From Bacillus sp. AFS073361 (GTDB lineage Bacteria > Bacillota > Bacilli > Bacillales > Cytobacillaceae): a stretch of 64,000 nucleotides of DNA. Positions 45,127-55,060 of this stretch are shown here, piece by piece. Made by a program: the position numbers and the translations under genes. The notes under the pieces are model-generated. The model saw only the letters and a list, made by a program, of their open reading frames with translations. It was not told the origin of the DNA and searched no databases. Position 1 is the stretch's first letter, and each line of letters starts with the position of its first letter. The stretch is from contig NZ_NUZU01000004.1 of NCBI RefSeq assembly GCF_002567005.1, positions 1 through 64,000 on the forward strand, given 5' to 3'.

Positions 45127-45570
45127 TTAGGTATAGAGGTTGACCAATAAGCCTTTGATTTCACCAATTCGTTCCATAATCGATAGATTGGCATTTTGTT
45201 GGTGCAGCACATGGTCCGATAATTCCATCAATTTGCGGTCAAGCACTTGGATGGTTTTTAGTGTTTTACTCCCTCCATAAGGATCCCAGGTTTCTGTTTG
45301 GTACAGCCCTACCCCATTTTTCGATACCTCACCCATAAATCGTTTGACCAAATCCTTGTATTTGCGAAGTTCATGAAATGTGGGTTTTTCGCTTAACTGC
45401 TGGCCTTGTTGATCAATATCCTGCAGCAGCTCCTGGAGGTGATCCTGGGTGAGTTCTTTTGAATAGGAGTCTATTAATTTTTGAAAAGATGCTTTGCTGG
45501 TAGAAGACCGCTCGGATGTAGAGAGACGGGGATCACTAATATTAACCCTTACTGGGTCCTGTATCTTCAA
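45127..45570 (-). CDS. yaaR: YaaR (DUF327) family protein
   Basis: 147 residues, helical. Typical text: FHELRKYKDLVKRFMGEVSK, GLYQTETWDPYGGSKTLKTI, IGEIKGLLVNLYT at the end. The family has no established function. Its place at the head of an operon with fliL2, swrB-like, flhO and flhP points to a flagellar role here (inference). Confidence 0.88.
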   Translation of the reverse strand: MKIQDPVRVNISDPRLSTSERSSTSKASFQKLIDSYSKELTQDHLQELLQDIDQQGQQLSEKPTFHELRKYKDLVKRFMGEVSKNGVGLYQTETWDPYGGSKTLKTIQVLDRKLMELSDHVLHQQNANLSIMERIGEIKGLLVNLYT

Positions 45571-45591
45571 TTGATTACCCCCTTGTTTTAA

Positions 45592-45628
45592 TCAAAATTA
45601 ATAAAAATCAATCAAAATCAATCAAAAT
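45592..45628. repeat. Direct repeats of ATCAAAAT upstream of yaaR
   Basis: ATCAAAAT occurs three times at about 45592, 45611 and 45621, the last two as AATCAATCAAAATCAATCAA. Related to the TTTTGAT elements before flgB, hag, motA and fliK; a possible cooperative binding site in the yaaR promoter. Confidence 0.5.
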
Positions 45629-45686
45629 ATATTAGTCATTATACCCCAATTCCCAAAAAAATTCATTACTAGTTATAGGAAATTTC

Positions 45687-46481
45687 TTACTCCTTTTTCG
45701 TGTAGTAAAACGTATCTTTGGTATGAATAGGGAGAAACTTACTATTAAAATTAGAGATGGACTCGGCGTGGCCCAAGAATAAGGTTCCATTATTCTTTAA
45801 AATAGAGTAAAAGCTTCTGATAATCTGTTTAGTTATCTCTTCGTTAAAATAAAATAAAACATTTCGGCAGAAAATAAAATCCATTTGACTGTATTTGGCA
45901 TAGGCGTGGTAGTCGGTCAAGTTAAAGGGTTCGAATGAAATCATTTGTTTGATTTCCTTTTTCACTTCATAGCCAAGCTCGGTTTCTATAAAATATTTTT
46001 TTATATACTCCCTGTGTTCCGGAATTCTTCTGAAAGATAGGGAATTTTTGGGGTAAAAGCCGTTCTTTGCATGGTCTAACACCTTTTTATTTAAGTCGGA
46101 TGCCACAATCCTTACGCGGTTACCCGTTGATAGTTCGATTTCCTTTGCTAAGATGGCAAGGGAATAAGCCTCGTCTCCAGTGGAACAAGGGATACACCAG
46201 ACATTGATTTGCTGCCCCGTTTTCTTCTTTAGCAAATTCTGAAATTCCTCCAGCTGGTTGAATTCTCGGAAAAAGTAAGTTTCATTTATGGTGATATTCT
46301 CTACTAATTTGTCCCATTCTTTCGGTTCTTTTTGCAAAAAAGGACCATACTCTTCTATTTTTAAGCCCAACTTTACTAGTCTTCTAGCTGCTTTTAATTC
46401 TAGACTTGCAAGATTACCTGTAAAATCGATGCCGCAATAGTCTCTTATTTTAAATGCCAATTCTGTCAGACCATCTTTCAC
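45687..46481 (-). CDS. cheR: Chemoreceptor methyltransferase CheR
   Basis: 264 residues. CheR N-domain (about 1-75) and a SAM-binding domain with CIPCSTGDEAYSLAILAKEI, ASDLNKKVLDHAKNGFYPKN, and FIFCRNVLFYFNEE. It methylates receptor glutamates; two receptors are encoded directly upstream. The partner methylesterase cheB is not in the window. Confidence 0.94.
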   Translation of the reverse strand: MKDGLTELAFKIRDYCGIDFTGNLASLELKAARRLVKLGLKIEEYGPFLQKEPKEWDKLVENITINETYFFREFNQLEEFQNLLKKKTGQQINVWCIPCSTGDEAYSLAILAKEIELSTGNRVRIVASDLNKKVLDHAKNGFYPKNSLSFRRIPEHREYIKKYFIETELGYEVKKEIKQMISFEPFNLTDYHAYAKYSQMDFIFCRNVLFYFNEEITKQIIRSFYSILKNNGTLFLGHAESISNFNSKFLPIHTKDTFYYTKKE

Positions 46482-46500
46482 TTAACTCGCCCCTAGTTCA

Positions 46501-46558
46501 TGGCTAATCGGATAAAACGCCTCCGCAAATTGTGCGAAAGCGTTTCATCCGAAAGCCA
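46501..46558. repeat. Large imperfect stem-loop between receptor gene and cheR
   Basis: TGGCT..AGCCA, CGGATAAAACGC..GCGTTTCATCCG and a central CCGCA..TGCGA nest into one long hairpin filling the gap. There is no T-tract on either strand, so it is more likely an mRNA processing, attenuation or stability element than a simple terminator. Confidence 0.55.
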
Positions 46559-46559
46559 A

Positions 46560-48713
46560 TTATTTTAGTTTATCAACTTGCGTATTAACTTCCGTAATCG
46601 CGTTTGATACCTCTTCTACTTCTTTGGCTTGAATTTCAATGCTAGCATTTAATTCTTCCGTTTGTTTACGAACGTTTTCAACCTCGAGAGCAATTCCTTG
46701 ACCATATCCAGCCTGATCATTCGTGGCAACAGTCATTTGTTTGACCATTTCTTTGATGTTCGATAAATTGCGTACAATTTCGGCAGATGTAAGTGCCTGT
46801 TCCCGTGTTGCATTTGTGACCGAGTTAGATTGGTTTGTTACGTTTTCAACGGAAACAACAATTTCCCTTCCGCCTTTTGCTTGTTCGGCAGTAGCCTCTG
46901 TAATTTGCTGAACTTGATCTTTCGTATCATTAATACCTTTGACAATTTCCTGAGCTGTAATCGCTTGTTCTTTCGTAGAAAGTGTCATTTGTGCAGCTTG
47001 CTGCGTAACATTTCCAACCGCTTGGGTTATTAGCGCACTGTTTTGAGTTTGTTGTTCCGTCGCTTGGGCAATTTGATTCATTTCATTGGTCATTTTTGTA
47101 ATACCTTCAGAAATTTTTCTGATTGCTTGGTTTGTCTTATCAGTTAGTTGATTTCCTACTTCCACTTTGTTTGCACCATCTTTGATGGAGTGAATCGCAA
47201 CAGCCGTTTCATGTTGGATGCCCTTGATTAAGTCAGCTATTTCTTTTGTGGCTTCAGCGCTTCGTTCAGCTAATTTTCTTACTTCGTCTGCAACGACCGC
47301 AAAACCTTTTCCATGTTCCCCTGCTCTTGCAGCTTCTATCGCTGCATTTAGCGCAAGTAGATTAGTTTGCCCTGCAATTTCGTCGATGACTTCGATGATA
47401 TTGCCGATTTCTTCAGAACTCTTTCCTAGATTCACCATAACGTCACTTGCTTGGTTGATTACTTTGGAGATTTCTTTCATTCCATTTAAGGTTTCATTTA
47501 CTGTTGCCGTTCCTTCTACTGCATCATTCTTAACAGAATGGCTTAGTTCACTTACAGTCTGGGCACTACTAGCTACCTGCTGGATCGAAGCGACCATTTC
47601 TTGAACAGCTTCCGAAGTTTCTTCTGCCGTTGTTGTCAGGTTAACTGCATTAGCAGAAACACCATCAATCGATTTGCTCATTTCTTCAATCGCAGCAGAG
47701 ATTTGTTCCACACTTGCACCTACATTTCCTGTGTTTCCAGCTACCTGTTCGATTGAAGCCATCATTTCTTGAATGGCAGAAGATGTTTCTTCGGCAGAAG
47801 CAGAGAGGTTGTCTGCATTTCCTGCAACTACGTTGACCGACTTACTCATTTCCTCTACTGCGGCTGAAATTTCTTCAACGCCGGAGGCCGTATCACTCGT
47901 GTTCCCGGCAATTTGCTGGATCGAAGCCACGAGTTCGCTTACAGCGTCATTGGTTTTATCCATTGATGCATCCAGCTCTTTTGCGCTAATCGCGGTCTTA
48001 TCGATAGTCTTTTTGATTTCGCTAACTGAATCTGTGGTGATCTCAACGTTTTCCACAACCCCTGCTACGGAGCGTCCCATTACTCTTGTAACGAAGAAAG
48101 CGATCACTATACTTAATAACGTTGCAAGAGCAGAAACAATAAGAATGACAAGCTTGCTTGTATTTACTTGTTTAGAGGCATCATCGGTTGTATTAGTTAC
48201 AAATGCATCAATATCAGACTGTAAAGATGCTAACTCAGCAACAGCTTTTTCGCCAACTGGACCCATCGTAACAAAAACATCTGCAAATCCTTTCATGTCC
48301 ATCTCTCTTGACTGTGCCAAAGCAATGGGAATTAATTTTTGATATTCGTTAAACTGGCGTTCGAATTCGTCCAGTTTTTGTCTAGCCGATTCTTTTTTAA
48401 GTAAAGGACGTAAAATCCCGATATTTTTCTTTACTTCTTCAATATCCTTATTTAAAAAATCTTCTGCCGTATCTTTCTTATCCTGGTCTACTTCTGTTGC
48501 ATGCTTTGCAACGAATAGTCTTACTCGAGTCATATGTTCAGTAAGGTTACCTATAGTTTTAAGCTTGACAATTTGGGTATCAGATATATCGTTTACGGAT
48601 ACAGACAATTTGTTCAAGTTAATATAAGAAATTAAACTAATCACGAAAAGTAATAATAAAATAGAAATAAAACTTGTCCATAATTTTGCCTTCATTGAGA
48701 ATTTATTTAACAT
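46560..48713 (-). CDS. Methyl-accepting chemotaxis protein, repeat-extended (copy 2)
   Basis: 717 residues from the ATG at 48713 (GGAGG at 5 nt); the frame is open 4 codons more. Transmembrane helices at about 10-30 and 185-205 enclose a four-helix-bundle-type sensor. Instead of a clear HAMP, three related ~63-residue units follow (each with [20 protein letters not shown] and [16 protein letters not shown] text). The signalling tip is canonical ([40 protein letters not shown]). A long C-terminal helix carries further EQA-type repeats. Paralogue of the next gene upstream. Confidence 0.9.
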   Translation of the reverse strand: MLNKFSMKAKLWTSFISILLLLFVISLISYINLNKLSVSVNDISDTQIVKLKTIGNLTEHMTRVRLFVAKHATEVDQDKKDTAEDFLNKDIEEVKKNIGILRPLLKKESARQKLDEFERQFNEYQKLIPIALAQSREMDMKGFADVFVTMGPVGEKAVAELASLQSDIDAFVTNTTDDASKQVNTSKLVILIVSALATLLSIVIAFFVTRVMGRSVAGVVENVEITTDSVSEIKKTIDKTAISAKELDASMDKTNDAVSELVASIQQIAGNTSDTASGVEEISAAVEEMSKSVNVVAGNADNLSASAEETSSAIQEMMASIEQVAGNTGNVGASVEQISAAIEEMSKSIDGVSANAVNLTTTAEETSEAVQEMVASIQQVASSAQTVSELSHSVKNDAVEGTATVNETLNGMKEISKVINQASDVMVNLGKSSEEIGNIIEVIDEIAGQTNLLALNAAIEAARAGEHGKGFAVVADEVRKLAERSAEATKEIADLIKGIQHETAVAIHSIKDGANKVEVGNQLTDKTNQAIRKISEGITKMTNEMNQIAQATEQQTQNSALITQAVGNVTQQAAQMTLSTKEQAITAQEIVKGINDTKDQVQQITEATAEQAKGGREIVVSVENVTNQSNSVTNATREQALTSAEIVRNLSNIKEMVKQMTVATNDQAGYGQGIALEVENVRKQTEELNASIEIQAKEVEEVSNAITEVNTQVDKLK

Positions 48714-48775
48714 TACTACCTCCAAAAAAAAAATACTTTACAAGAATGGTTAATACCAACAGTTCACATGATAAA

Positions 48776-50935
48776 TTAGTTTAATTTATCTACTTCGTTA
48801 TTAACACCTGTAATCGCTTTTACTACTTCTTCTACTTCTTCCGTTTGTGTTGCGATACTCACGTTCAACTCGTCGGTTTGTTTTCTGACTCTTTCAACTT
48901 CTTTCGCAATTTCTTGACCATATTCTGCTTGGTTGCTGGTTGCAACCGTCATTTGTTTGACCATTTCTTTAATGTTATTTATATTTCGGACAATTTCCTC
49001 AGCGGTAAGGGCCTGCTCTTTTGTTGTCCTTGTTACCGAGCTAGATTGGTTTGCCACATGTTCAACCGCAGCTACGATTTCACGACCGCCCTTCGCTTGT
49101 TCGGCCGTAGCAACCGTGATTTGTTGAATCTGGTCTCTTGTATTGATAATGCCTTTAACGATTTCTTCCGCACTGATCGATTGTTCTTTTGTTGAATGAG
49201 TCATTTCAGTTGCTTGCTTGGTTACACCTTTAACCGCTTCTGTGATGAATTCGCTATTTTTCGTTTGTTGCTCCGTTGTTTTTGCGATTTGATCCATTTC
49301 CTCTGTTACTTGTGCAAGACCTTCTGAAATTTTCCTAATCGCTTGGTTCGTTTTATCGGCCAATTGATTTCCTACTTCTACTTTATGGGCCCCTTCTTTA
49401 ATAGAAGTTACAGCAACAGCGGTTTCATCTTGAACACCTTTGATGAGGATGGCAATTTCTTTTGTCGCTTTTGCAGAACGTTCCGCTAGTTTACGGACTT
49501 CATCTGCTACAACCGCAAAGCCTTTTCCATGTTCTCCAGCACGTGCAGCCTCAATTGCAGCATTGAGTGCTAGTAAATTGGTTTGTTCTGCGATTTCATC
49601 AATGACTTTGATAATACTGCCAATTTCTTCAGAACTTTTACCTAGGTTTTCCATCACATCACTTGCTTGGTTAATCACATTAGAAATTTCTTTCATTCCA
49701 TTTAATGTTTCATTTAGTGAGATGGTTCCTTCATGAGCATCGTTCTTAACAGAGTTGCTAAGTTGGTTAACTGTTTGCGCACTTTCTGCTACTTGCTTAA
49801 TGGATACCACCATTTCCTCAACGGTTTCAGAGGTTTTTTCAGCCGTATTTGTCAAACTACCGGCATTTTCGCTTACGCCTTTAATAGATTTGCTCATTTC
49901 TTCAATCGCCGCAGATATTTGTTCCACACTTGCCCCTACATTCCCTGCATTTCCTGCTACCTGTTCAATCGAAGCCATCATTTCTTGGATGGAGGAAGAT
50001 GTTTTTTCAGTAGAAGCGGCTAAAGTATCGGCATTTCCTGCAACCACATTAATAGAAGCACTCATTTGATCGACCGCCGCAGAGATTTCATCGACACCTG
50101 AAGCTGTTACATTGGTGTTTCCAGCCACTTGTTGAATAGAAGCAACAAGTTCACTTACGGAATCGTTGGCTTTGTTCATAGAAGCATCTAACTCTTGTGC
50201 ACTGATAGCGGTTTTATCAATAGATTTCTTAATTTCATCAACTGAATGTGTCGTGATATCTACATTTTTTACCACCCCAGTAACAGAACGACTAATTAGT
50301 TTATTGATTAGGAAAGAAATCAAAATGCTAAATAGAACGGCAATTATGGAAAGGATAATAATTTGATTCACAGAACTAGATGATTTTTGTGCGGAATTTT
50401 TGATGATAATATCGTTGTTTTTTTTGACACCTTTTGCAAGTTCATCAAGAGAAATAATGGTCTTTTCTCCAATGGGTGTCATAATTACCATCTTTTCATG
50501 TACGGAGTCATAATTATTGCTTTTAGATGCTTCGATGAAAGCTGGAATATAGGCCACGTAATCTTCAAAAGTTTCACTGAACTCTGCTAGTTGTTTTTTA
50601 TCTTCGGCATAAAGAAGCAATGGTTCCAGTTCTTTAATATTCTTTCTGACGTCTGCGATGTCTTCGTTTACATGCTGCTCCATGTTTGCTTTATCTTCTG
50701 CTTTACGCTCATATGCCTGCTTTGTAACATAGAGGCGAACACGGGTTAATCCTTCTTTTAATTCTCCTACTTTTTCAATTTTTGGCACTTGAGTATCTCC
50801 AATTTTATGAAGATCATCACTTAAACCGTTTATATTTTGATACGATACAAAAGATACAAGTGCTAAGAATAATAGCACAATGATAAAACTACCCCAGAGT
50901 TTCACTTTCATTGACAACTTACTCATTATTTTCAC
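48776..50935 (-). CDS. Methyl-accepting chemotaxis protein, repeat-extended (copy 1)
   Basis: 719 residues from GTG (50935) or the ATG three codons later. Same plan as its downstream neighbour: sensor between two membrane helices (about 10-30 and 188-210), three ~63-residue coiled-coil repeats, tip [20 protein letters not shown], long C-terminal helix. The pair is very similar along the whole length, a tandem duplication; the sensor halves differ most. Ligand unknown. Confidence 0.9.
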   Translation of the reverse strand: MKIMSKLSMKVKLWGSFIIVLLFLALVSFVSYQNINGLSDDLHKIGDTQVPKIEKVGELKEGLTRVRLYVTKQAYERKAEDKANMEQHVNEDIADVRKNIKELEPLLLYAEDKKQLAEFSETFEDYVAYIPAFIEASKSNNYDSVHEKMVIMTPIGEKTIISLDELAKGVKKNNDIIIKNSAQKSSSSVNQIIILSIIAVLFSILISFLINKLISRSVTGVVKNVDITTHSVDEIKKSIDKTAISAQELDASMNKANDSVSELVASIQQVAGNTNVTASGVDEISAAVDQMSASINVVAGNADTLAASTEKTSSSIQEMMASIEQVAGNAGNVGASVEQISAAIEEMSKSIKGVSENAGSLTNTAEKTSETVEEMVVSIKQVAESAQTVNQLSNSVKNDAHEGTISLNETLNGMKEISNVINQASDVMENLGKSSEEIGSIIKVIDEIAEQTNLLALNAAIEAARAGEHGKGFAVVADEVRKLAERSAKATKEIAILIKGVQDETAVAVTSIKEGAHKVEVGNQLADKTNQAIRKISEGLAQVTEEMDQIAKTTEQQTKNSEFITEAVKGVTKQATEMTHSTKEQSISAEEIVKGIINTRDQIQQITVATAEQAKGGREIVAAVEHVANQSSSVTRTTKEQALTAEEIVRNINNIKEMVKQMTVATSNQAEYGQEIAKEVERVRKQTDELNVSIATQTEEVEEVVKAITGVNNEVDKLN

Positions 50936-50994
50936 CCTTCCCCTTTTTCGGGTTCAATTAGTTGTTAATAAGTTTTTAGGTAAACCGCACTAAG

Positions 50995-51474
50995 CTATAA
51001 CGAATCTTTTATTTCTTTCAATTCATCTAAATTTGTTGTGTCTTCAAGTAACTCTTCGATATCTAATAGGATTAACAAACGCTCGTCTAGTTTTGAGATT
51101 CCTTTCAGATAAGAAACTTCTTTTGTTTCCATTAAATTTGGGTGTTGAACCGTGTCGGGAGTAATATCCAATACATCCGTGGCGGCATCGACCACAAGTC
51201 CGATTGCTTTTTCATGGACTTGAACGATAATAATCCTGGTAGCATCGGTTGGCTTTAGTGTTTCTCCTGTTAGCGCCGCCCGTAAGTCCACTACAGGCGT
51301 GATGACATCCCGTATCGTAGTTACTCCTAACACATGCGGCGGCCGATTGGGATAGGGAGTAATATTCTGCATTCGCTCGATTGAAACTACTTGACTGATA
51401 TGTACCCCATACTCTTCCTGGCCAACTTTAAAAATGAGAGTTTTGTCATCCTGAAACTTGATTTGATCCTTCAT
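50995..51474 (-). CDS. cheW: CheW coupling protein, copy 1
   Basis: 159 residues from the ATG at 51474 (GAGGGG upstream). CheW fold: LIFKVGQEEYGVHISQVVSI, VLGVTTIRDVITPVVDLRAA, GLVVDAATDVLDI. It couples CheA to receptors. Two cheW genes lie in tandem here, about as different from each other as normal CheW paralogues, so they may serve different receptor sets. Confidence 0.88.
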   Translation of the reverse strand: MKDQIKFQDDKTLIFKVGQEEYGVHISQVVSIERMQNITPYPNRPPHVLGVTTIRDVITPVVDLRAALTGETLKPTDATRIIIVQVHEKAIGLVVDAATDVLDITPDTVQHPNLMETKEVSYLKGISKLDERLLILLDIEELLEDTTNLDELKEIKDSL

Positions 51475-51532
51475 ACGGTCCCCTCTTTTGCTCAAAAGTA
51501 TAGTCTTTGTCTATTAAACTTGGATTCTTTGT

Positions 51533-51958
51533 TTAATTTGTTGTAGTTTTCATTAACTCTTCTAATTTCAGAAGAATGATTAAACGTCCGTCGACCTTTG
51601 CAATACCGCCAAAATAGTCAGAATCAAAACTACTAGATGATGCAGCTTCGATTGCTTCAGGCGCCACATCAATAACATCGCTAGTTTTATCAACAATCAA
51701 ACCCAATTCGATTTCCTCAAATTGCGTGATGATCACCCGTGTATTTTCCGTGTAAACCGCATTCCCCAGGTTTAACTTGCCTCGAAGGTCAATAATCGGG
51801 GTAACATTTCCTCTAAGATTAATTACGCCTTTTACAAATTCAGGGGCATTTGGAACCCTTGTAATATGATGGATTCGTTCGATGGACTGGACATGATTAA
51901 TATTTAATCCATACTCTTCTTCTCCTAATTTAAAGGCGACTATTTTTAACATTTCCAT
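51533..51958 (-). CDS. cheW: CheW coupling protein, copy 2
   Basis: 141 residues, the more typical CheW (IVAFKLGEEEYGLNINHVQS, VKGVINLRGNVTPIIDLRGK, GLIVDKTSDVIDVAPEAIEA). It lies 18 bp after cheA. Confidence 0.93.
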   Translation of the reverse strand: MEMLKIVAFKLGEEEYGLNINHVQSIERIHHITRVPNAPEFVKGVINLRGNVTPIIDLRGKLNLGNAVYTENTRVIITQFEEIELGLIVDKTSDVIDVAPEAIEAASSSSFDSDYFGGIAKVDGRLIILLKLEELMKTTTN

Positions 51959-51976
51959 TGAGAAGGCTCATCCTTT

Positions 51977-53980
51977 CTATTTAATAAACTGATTGGAATC
52001 TATAATTAATGCCACTTCTCCGTTTCCAAGGATGGTCGCTCCTGAAATAGCAAATAGGTTATTTAAAAAGCCGCCTAAGGATTTTAATACTACTTCTTGC
52101 TGTCCCAGAACTGAGTCCACCACTAACCCCACTGTCTGGTCTCCGTTTCGAACAATAACAATAAATAGCTGTTCTTTATTAGACTTTGTTTCAACCGGTG
52201 GTACATGGTAGACCTCGTTTAAATAAACTAAAGGAACGACTTGTCCACGGAATTGGATTACTTTCTGACCATGAAGGGTAGAAACATGCTCCTGTGATAC
52301 TGTTGTAATTTCCACAATCGAACTAAATGGAATCGCATAAGTTTCCTCTTCCACTTTCACTAACATCGAATTGATGATGGATAACGTTAATGGCAGCTGG
52401 ATGCGGAAAATAGATCCTTGTCCTAGTGTGGAATCAATACTGATCACCCCACCCAAAGACTCAATCTTGGTTTTCACGACATCTAGACCAACACCTCGCC
52501 CGGAAATATCTGATATTTTATCTGCTGTACTAAATCCAGAGGAGAAAATAAGCGCATAAACTTGTTGATCAGTAAGCGATTTGGCTTCCTCTTCAGTAAC
52601 AACGCTCCGCTCAATGGCTTTGTTCAGAACTTTTTCGCGGTTAATTCCCTTTCCGTCATCAGTGACTTCTATAAATACATGGTTTCCGCCATGAAAGGCT
52701 TTCAATAATATCTTGCCTTCTTCTGGTTTTTTGCTTGCTAATCTTTCCTCGGTAGTCTCAAGCCCATGATCTAAAGCATTTCGCAAGAGATGTACCAAAG
52801 GATCTCCGATCTCATCAATGACCGTACGATCTAATTCTGTCTCTGCGCCTTCCACCACCAATTGGACTTTCTTATTCAAATCTTTGGCTAGGTCTCGTAC
52901 CATCCGCGGGAAACGATTAAATACCTGCTCTACCGGAACCATCCGCATATTCAAAATGAGCCCTTGTAAATCAGTTGATATGCGGGTCATATGTTCCACT
53001 GTCTCGGTCAGTTCGGAAAGCTGAGACTTCCGCGAAATCTGTTCCAGTCTTCCTCGGTCAATGATTAATTCACTGAATAGGTTCATTAAGTGATCCAGTT
53101 TTTCAATATCCACACGAATTGATTTTGTCCGTTGTTTTTTCTTACTTCCATCCAACCCCTCTTTGGTCTGCGGTCGGTTTGTTTGTTCTTTTTTGGAGAT
53201 ATCAGATTTCGAAAAATCTCCCAAACTTTGATGAACTTTCTCAGACAGGATTACTTCTTTTACCTCTGAGACATTGCTTAGTTGTGTTTGGATTTCTTGC
53301 GCTTCAAACTCAGACACCATCAAAATAGTAAAAGATTGACCGAAATCTCCTTCTTCTATTTGCTCAACAGATGGATGACTCTTTATGATTTCACCAAGTT
53401 CTTCCGCGGCTTGAAATACCATGTACGCTCGTACCGATGTCATTGCACAGTTTTCATCTAGTGTAACCTTGAATTCATATACGTTATTGCCTGTCTTCCT
53501 CGCTTCATTGATTACAGAAACTTGATACTCATCTATCAAAATCTCTGATGCAGCAGCGACCTCTTGAGATGAATCAAAATCTTCGGAATGAGGGGATGGG
53601 GATGGGGCTTGTATCCTTGTTAGTTGAGTGACAATGTCCTTGACATTTTCTTTTCCATCTCCGCCCTGTTCAATGCTGTCCACCATTTTTTCTATAAGGT
53701 CAACACACTTAAAAATGACATCCATGATTTCTGGAGTGATCCTCAATTTGGCATTACGGAGAAGATCCAGGACATTTTCCATTTCATGGGTCAATGAGGC
53801 CAAGTCTTCAAACCCCATAGAACCAGCCATCCCTTTAAGAGTGTGAGCCGAACGAAAGATCTCGTTTACGATGGCTGTGTTTTCCGGTTCTGCTTCCAGT
53901 TTTAAAAGTTCATCGTTTATGGCCTGCAAATGATCTTTTGATTCTTCAATAAACATCTCTAAATACCCATTTAAATCCAT
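51977..53980 (-). CDS. cheA: Chemotaxis histidine kinase CheA
   Basis: 667 residues. Hpt domain with His46 (AHTLKGMAGSMGF), P2-like CheY-binding domain (about 155-250), dimerisation domain (about 290-350), HATPase with HLLRNALDHGLE and DDGKGINRE and GRGVGLDVVK, C-terminal CheW-like domain. It phosphorylates CheY. First gene of cheA-cheW-cheW-mcp-mcp-cheR; divergent from motA across a regulatory region. GGGGAG stands before its ATG. Confidence 0.96.
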   Translation of the reverse strand: MDLNGYLEMFIEESKDHLQAINDELLKLEAEPENTAIVNEIFRSAHTLKGMAGSMGFEDLASLTHEMENVLDLLRNAKLRITPEIMDVIFKCVDLIEKMVDSIEQGGDGKENVKDIVTQLTRIQAPSPSPHSEDFDSSQEVAAASEILIDEYQVSVINEARKTGNNVYEFKVTLDENCAMTSVRAYMVFQAAEELGEIIKSHPSVEQIEEGDFGQSFTILMVSEFEAQEIQTQLSNVSEVKEVILSEKVHQSLGDFSKSDISKKEQTNRPQTKEGLDGSKKKQRTKSIRVDIEKLDHLMNLFSELIIDRGRLEQISRKSQLSELTETVEHMTRISTDLQGLILNMRMVPVEQVFNRFPRMVRDLAKDLNKKVQLVVEGAETELDRTVIDEIGDPLVHLLRNALDHGLETTEERLASKKPEEGKILLKAFHGGNHVFIEVTDDGKGINREKVLNKAIERSVVTEEEAKSLTDQQVYALIFSSGFSTADKISDISGRGVGLDVVKTKIESLGGVISIDSTLGQGSIFRIQLPLTLSIINSMLVKVEEETYAIPFSSIVEITTVSQEHVSTLHGQKVIQFRGQVVPLVYLNEVYHVPPVETKSNKEQLFIVIVRNGDQTVGLVVDSVLGQQEVVLKSLGGFLNNLFAISGATILGNGEVALIIDSNQFIK

Positions 53981-54050
53981 TACAAACTCCCCTCGCTAAA
54001 TAGCATACAAAAAGCTTCCCCCTCGACATTGGGGTAATAGTCGTAAAAAA

Positions 54051-54087
54051 ATCAAAATATATACTTCATATTATCATATATTTTGAT
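54051..54087. promoter_or_regulatory. 12-bp inverted repeat between cheA and motA
   Basis: ATCAAAATATAT (54051-54062) and ATATATTTTGAT (54076-54087), perfect arms with a 13-nt spacer, about 70 nt upstream of cheA. Contains the ATCAAAAT/ATTTTGAT half-site. Likely an operator for cheA. A single TTTTGATAG follows at 54102-54110. Confidence 0.55.
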
Positions 54088-54162
54088 TTTACAAATAATT
54101 TTTTTGATAGTTTTTCATTTTTATTGGGTGGTTTTTCGCAAGAACTTTTTTATTTAAGCCTT

Positions 54163-54217
54163 TTTTGATAATTCTATCAAACAAACTGTTGTCTTATCTA
54201 TCAAAATCCCATAAAAT
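54163..54217 (+). promoter_or_regulatory. motA promoter with overlapping CTATCAAAA elements
   Basis: SigA-like -35 TTGTCT (54189-54194), 17 nt, -10 TAAAAT (54212-54217). The palindrome TTTGATAATTCTATCAAA (54164-54181) ends 7 nt before the -35, and another CTATCAAAA (54198-54206) lies in the spacer. A protein bound there would affect motA directly. No SigD site is visible. Confidence 0.55.
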
Positions 54218-54258
54218 AAAAATCAGGATTCTTAATTCATATAAAAGGGGGACACACG

Positions 54259-55044
54259 ATGAAAGATCCTTCATCGCTAATAGGGATTGTTTTAGCGTTA
54301 GTGGCCATTGGAGTAGGGATGGTATTGAAAGGAGCCAGTCTAGTAGCATTAGTCAATCCTGCCGCTTATTTAATTATCTTCGGAGGAACGGCGGCCACGC
54401 TATTTGTAAGTTTTCCTCTGTCAGAGGTTAAAAAATTCCCAAAGTTAATCAAAATTATATTTGGCGGGGGTCAAAAACTTCCTTCTAAGGCAGATGTTAT
54501 CGATATGTTTACCAATTGGTCAACGATCGTGAGAAAAGAAGGCTTGCTGGGTCTAGAGAGTGAGGTTGCAACTATTGATGATCTATTCCTTAAGCAGGGA
54601 ATGGAGCTCATCGTTGACTCAACGGATTCTGATTTTGCCAGTGACATATTAATAGAAAAAATGAGTGCCATGCAAGAACGACACAGAAAAGGTGCCTTGA
54701 TTTTTACACAGGCAGGAACTTATGCTCCAACCTTAGGAGTACTGGGAGCCGTTGTGGGGCTCGTTGCTGCATTAGGGAACTTATCAGACATTGATAAACT
54801 GGGGCATTCGATTGCCGCAGCCTTTATTGCTACACTTTTGGGGATCTTCTCAGGATATGTGTTATGGCATCCAATGGCTAACAAATTAAAATTACTATCC
54901 AAAAGAGAGTTGGAAATTCGGCAAATTATGGTGGAAGGGCTTCTTTCTTTACAGGAAGGGGTTAACAGCAGACAATTAGAGCATAAGTTAAATGTATTCT
55001 TAACTCCAGACGAATTAAAAAAGAGAAATGTAGAAACAGACTAG
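54259..55044 (+). CDS. motA: Flagellar stator protein MotA
   Basis: 261 residues, four membrane helices (about 3-22, 32-50, 145-170, 180-203) and a cytoplasmic loop with charged residues (ERHRKGALIFTQAGTYAPTL). It forms the ion channel and torque unit with MotB. AAGGGGG precedes the ATG. Confidence 0.95.
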   Translation: MKDPSSLIGIVLALVAIGVGMVLKGASLVALVNPAAYLIIFGGTAATLFVSFPLSEVKKFPKLIKIIFGGGQKLPSKADVIDMFTNWSTIVRKEGLLGLESEVATIDDLFLKQGMELIVDSTDSDFASDILIEKMSAMQERHRKGALIFTQAGTYAPTLGVLGAVVGLVAALGNLSDIDKLGHSIAAAFIATLLGIFSGYVLWHPMANKLKLLSKRELEIRQIMVEGLLSLQEGVNSRQLEHKLNVFLTPDELKKRNVETD

Positions 55045-55060
55045 TATATGGAGGTAACCC

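Noticed and set aside
45592-45628. CRISPR-like short repeats
   Set aside because: Repeats are 8-11 bp, AT-rich and without spacers of constant length; better explained as regulator half-sites.
47773-48342. 189-residue plus-strand ORF
   Set aside because: Antisense to the receptor gene, Ser/Ala/Ile-rich shadow of heptad-repeat codons, no promoter or ribosome site.
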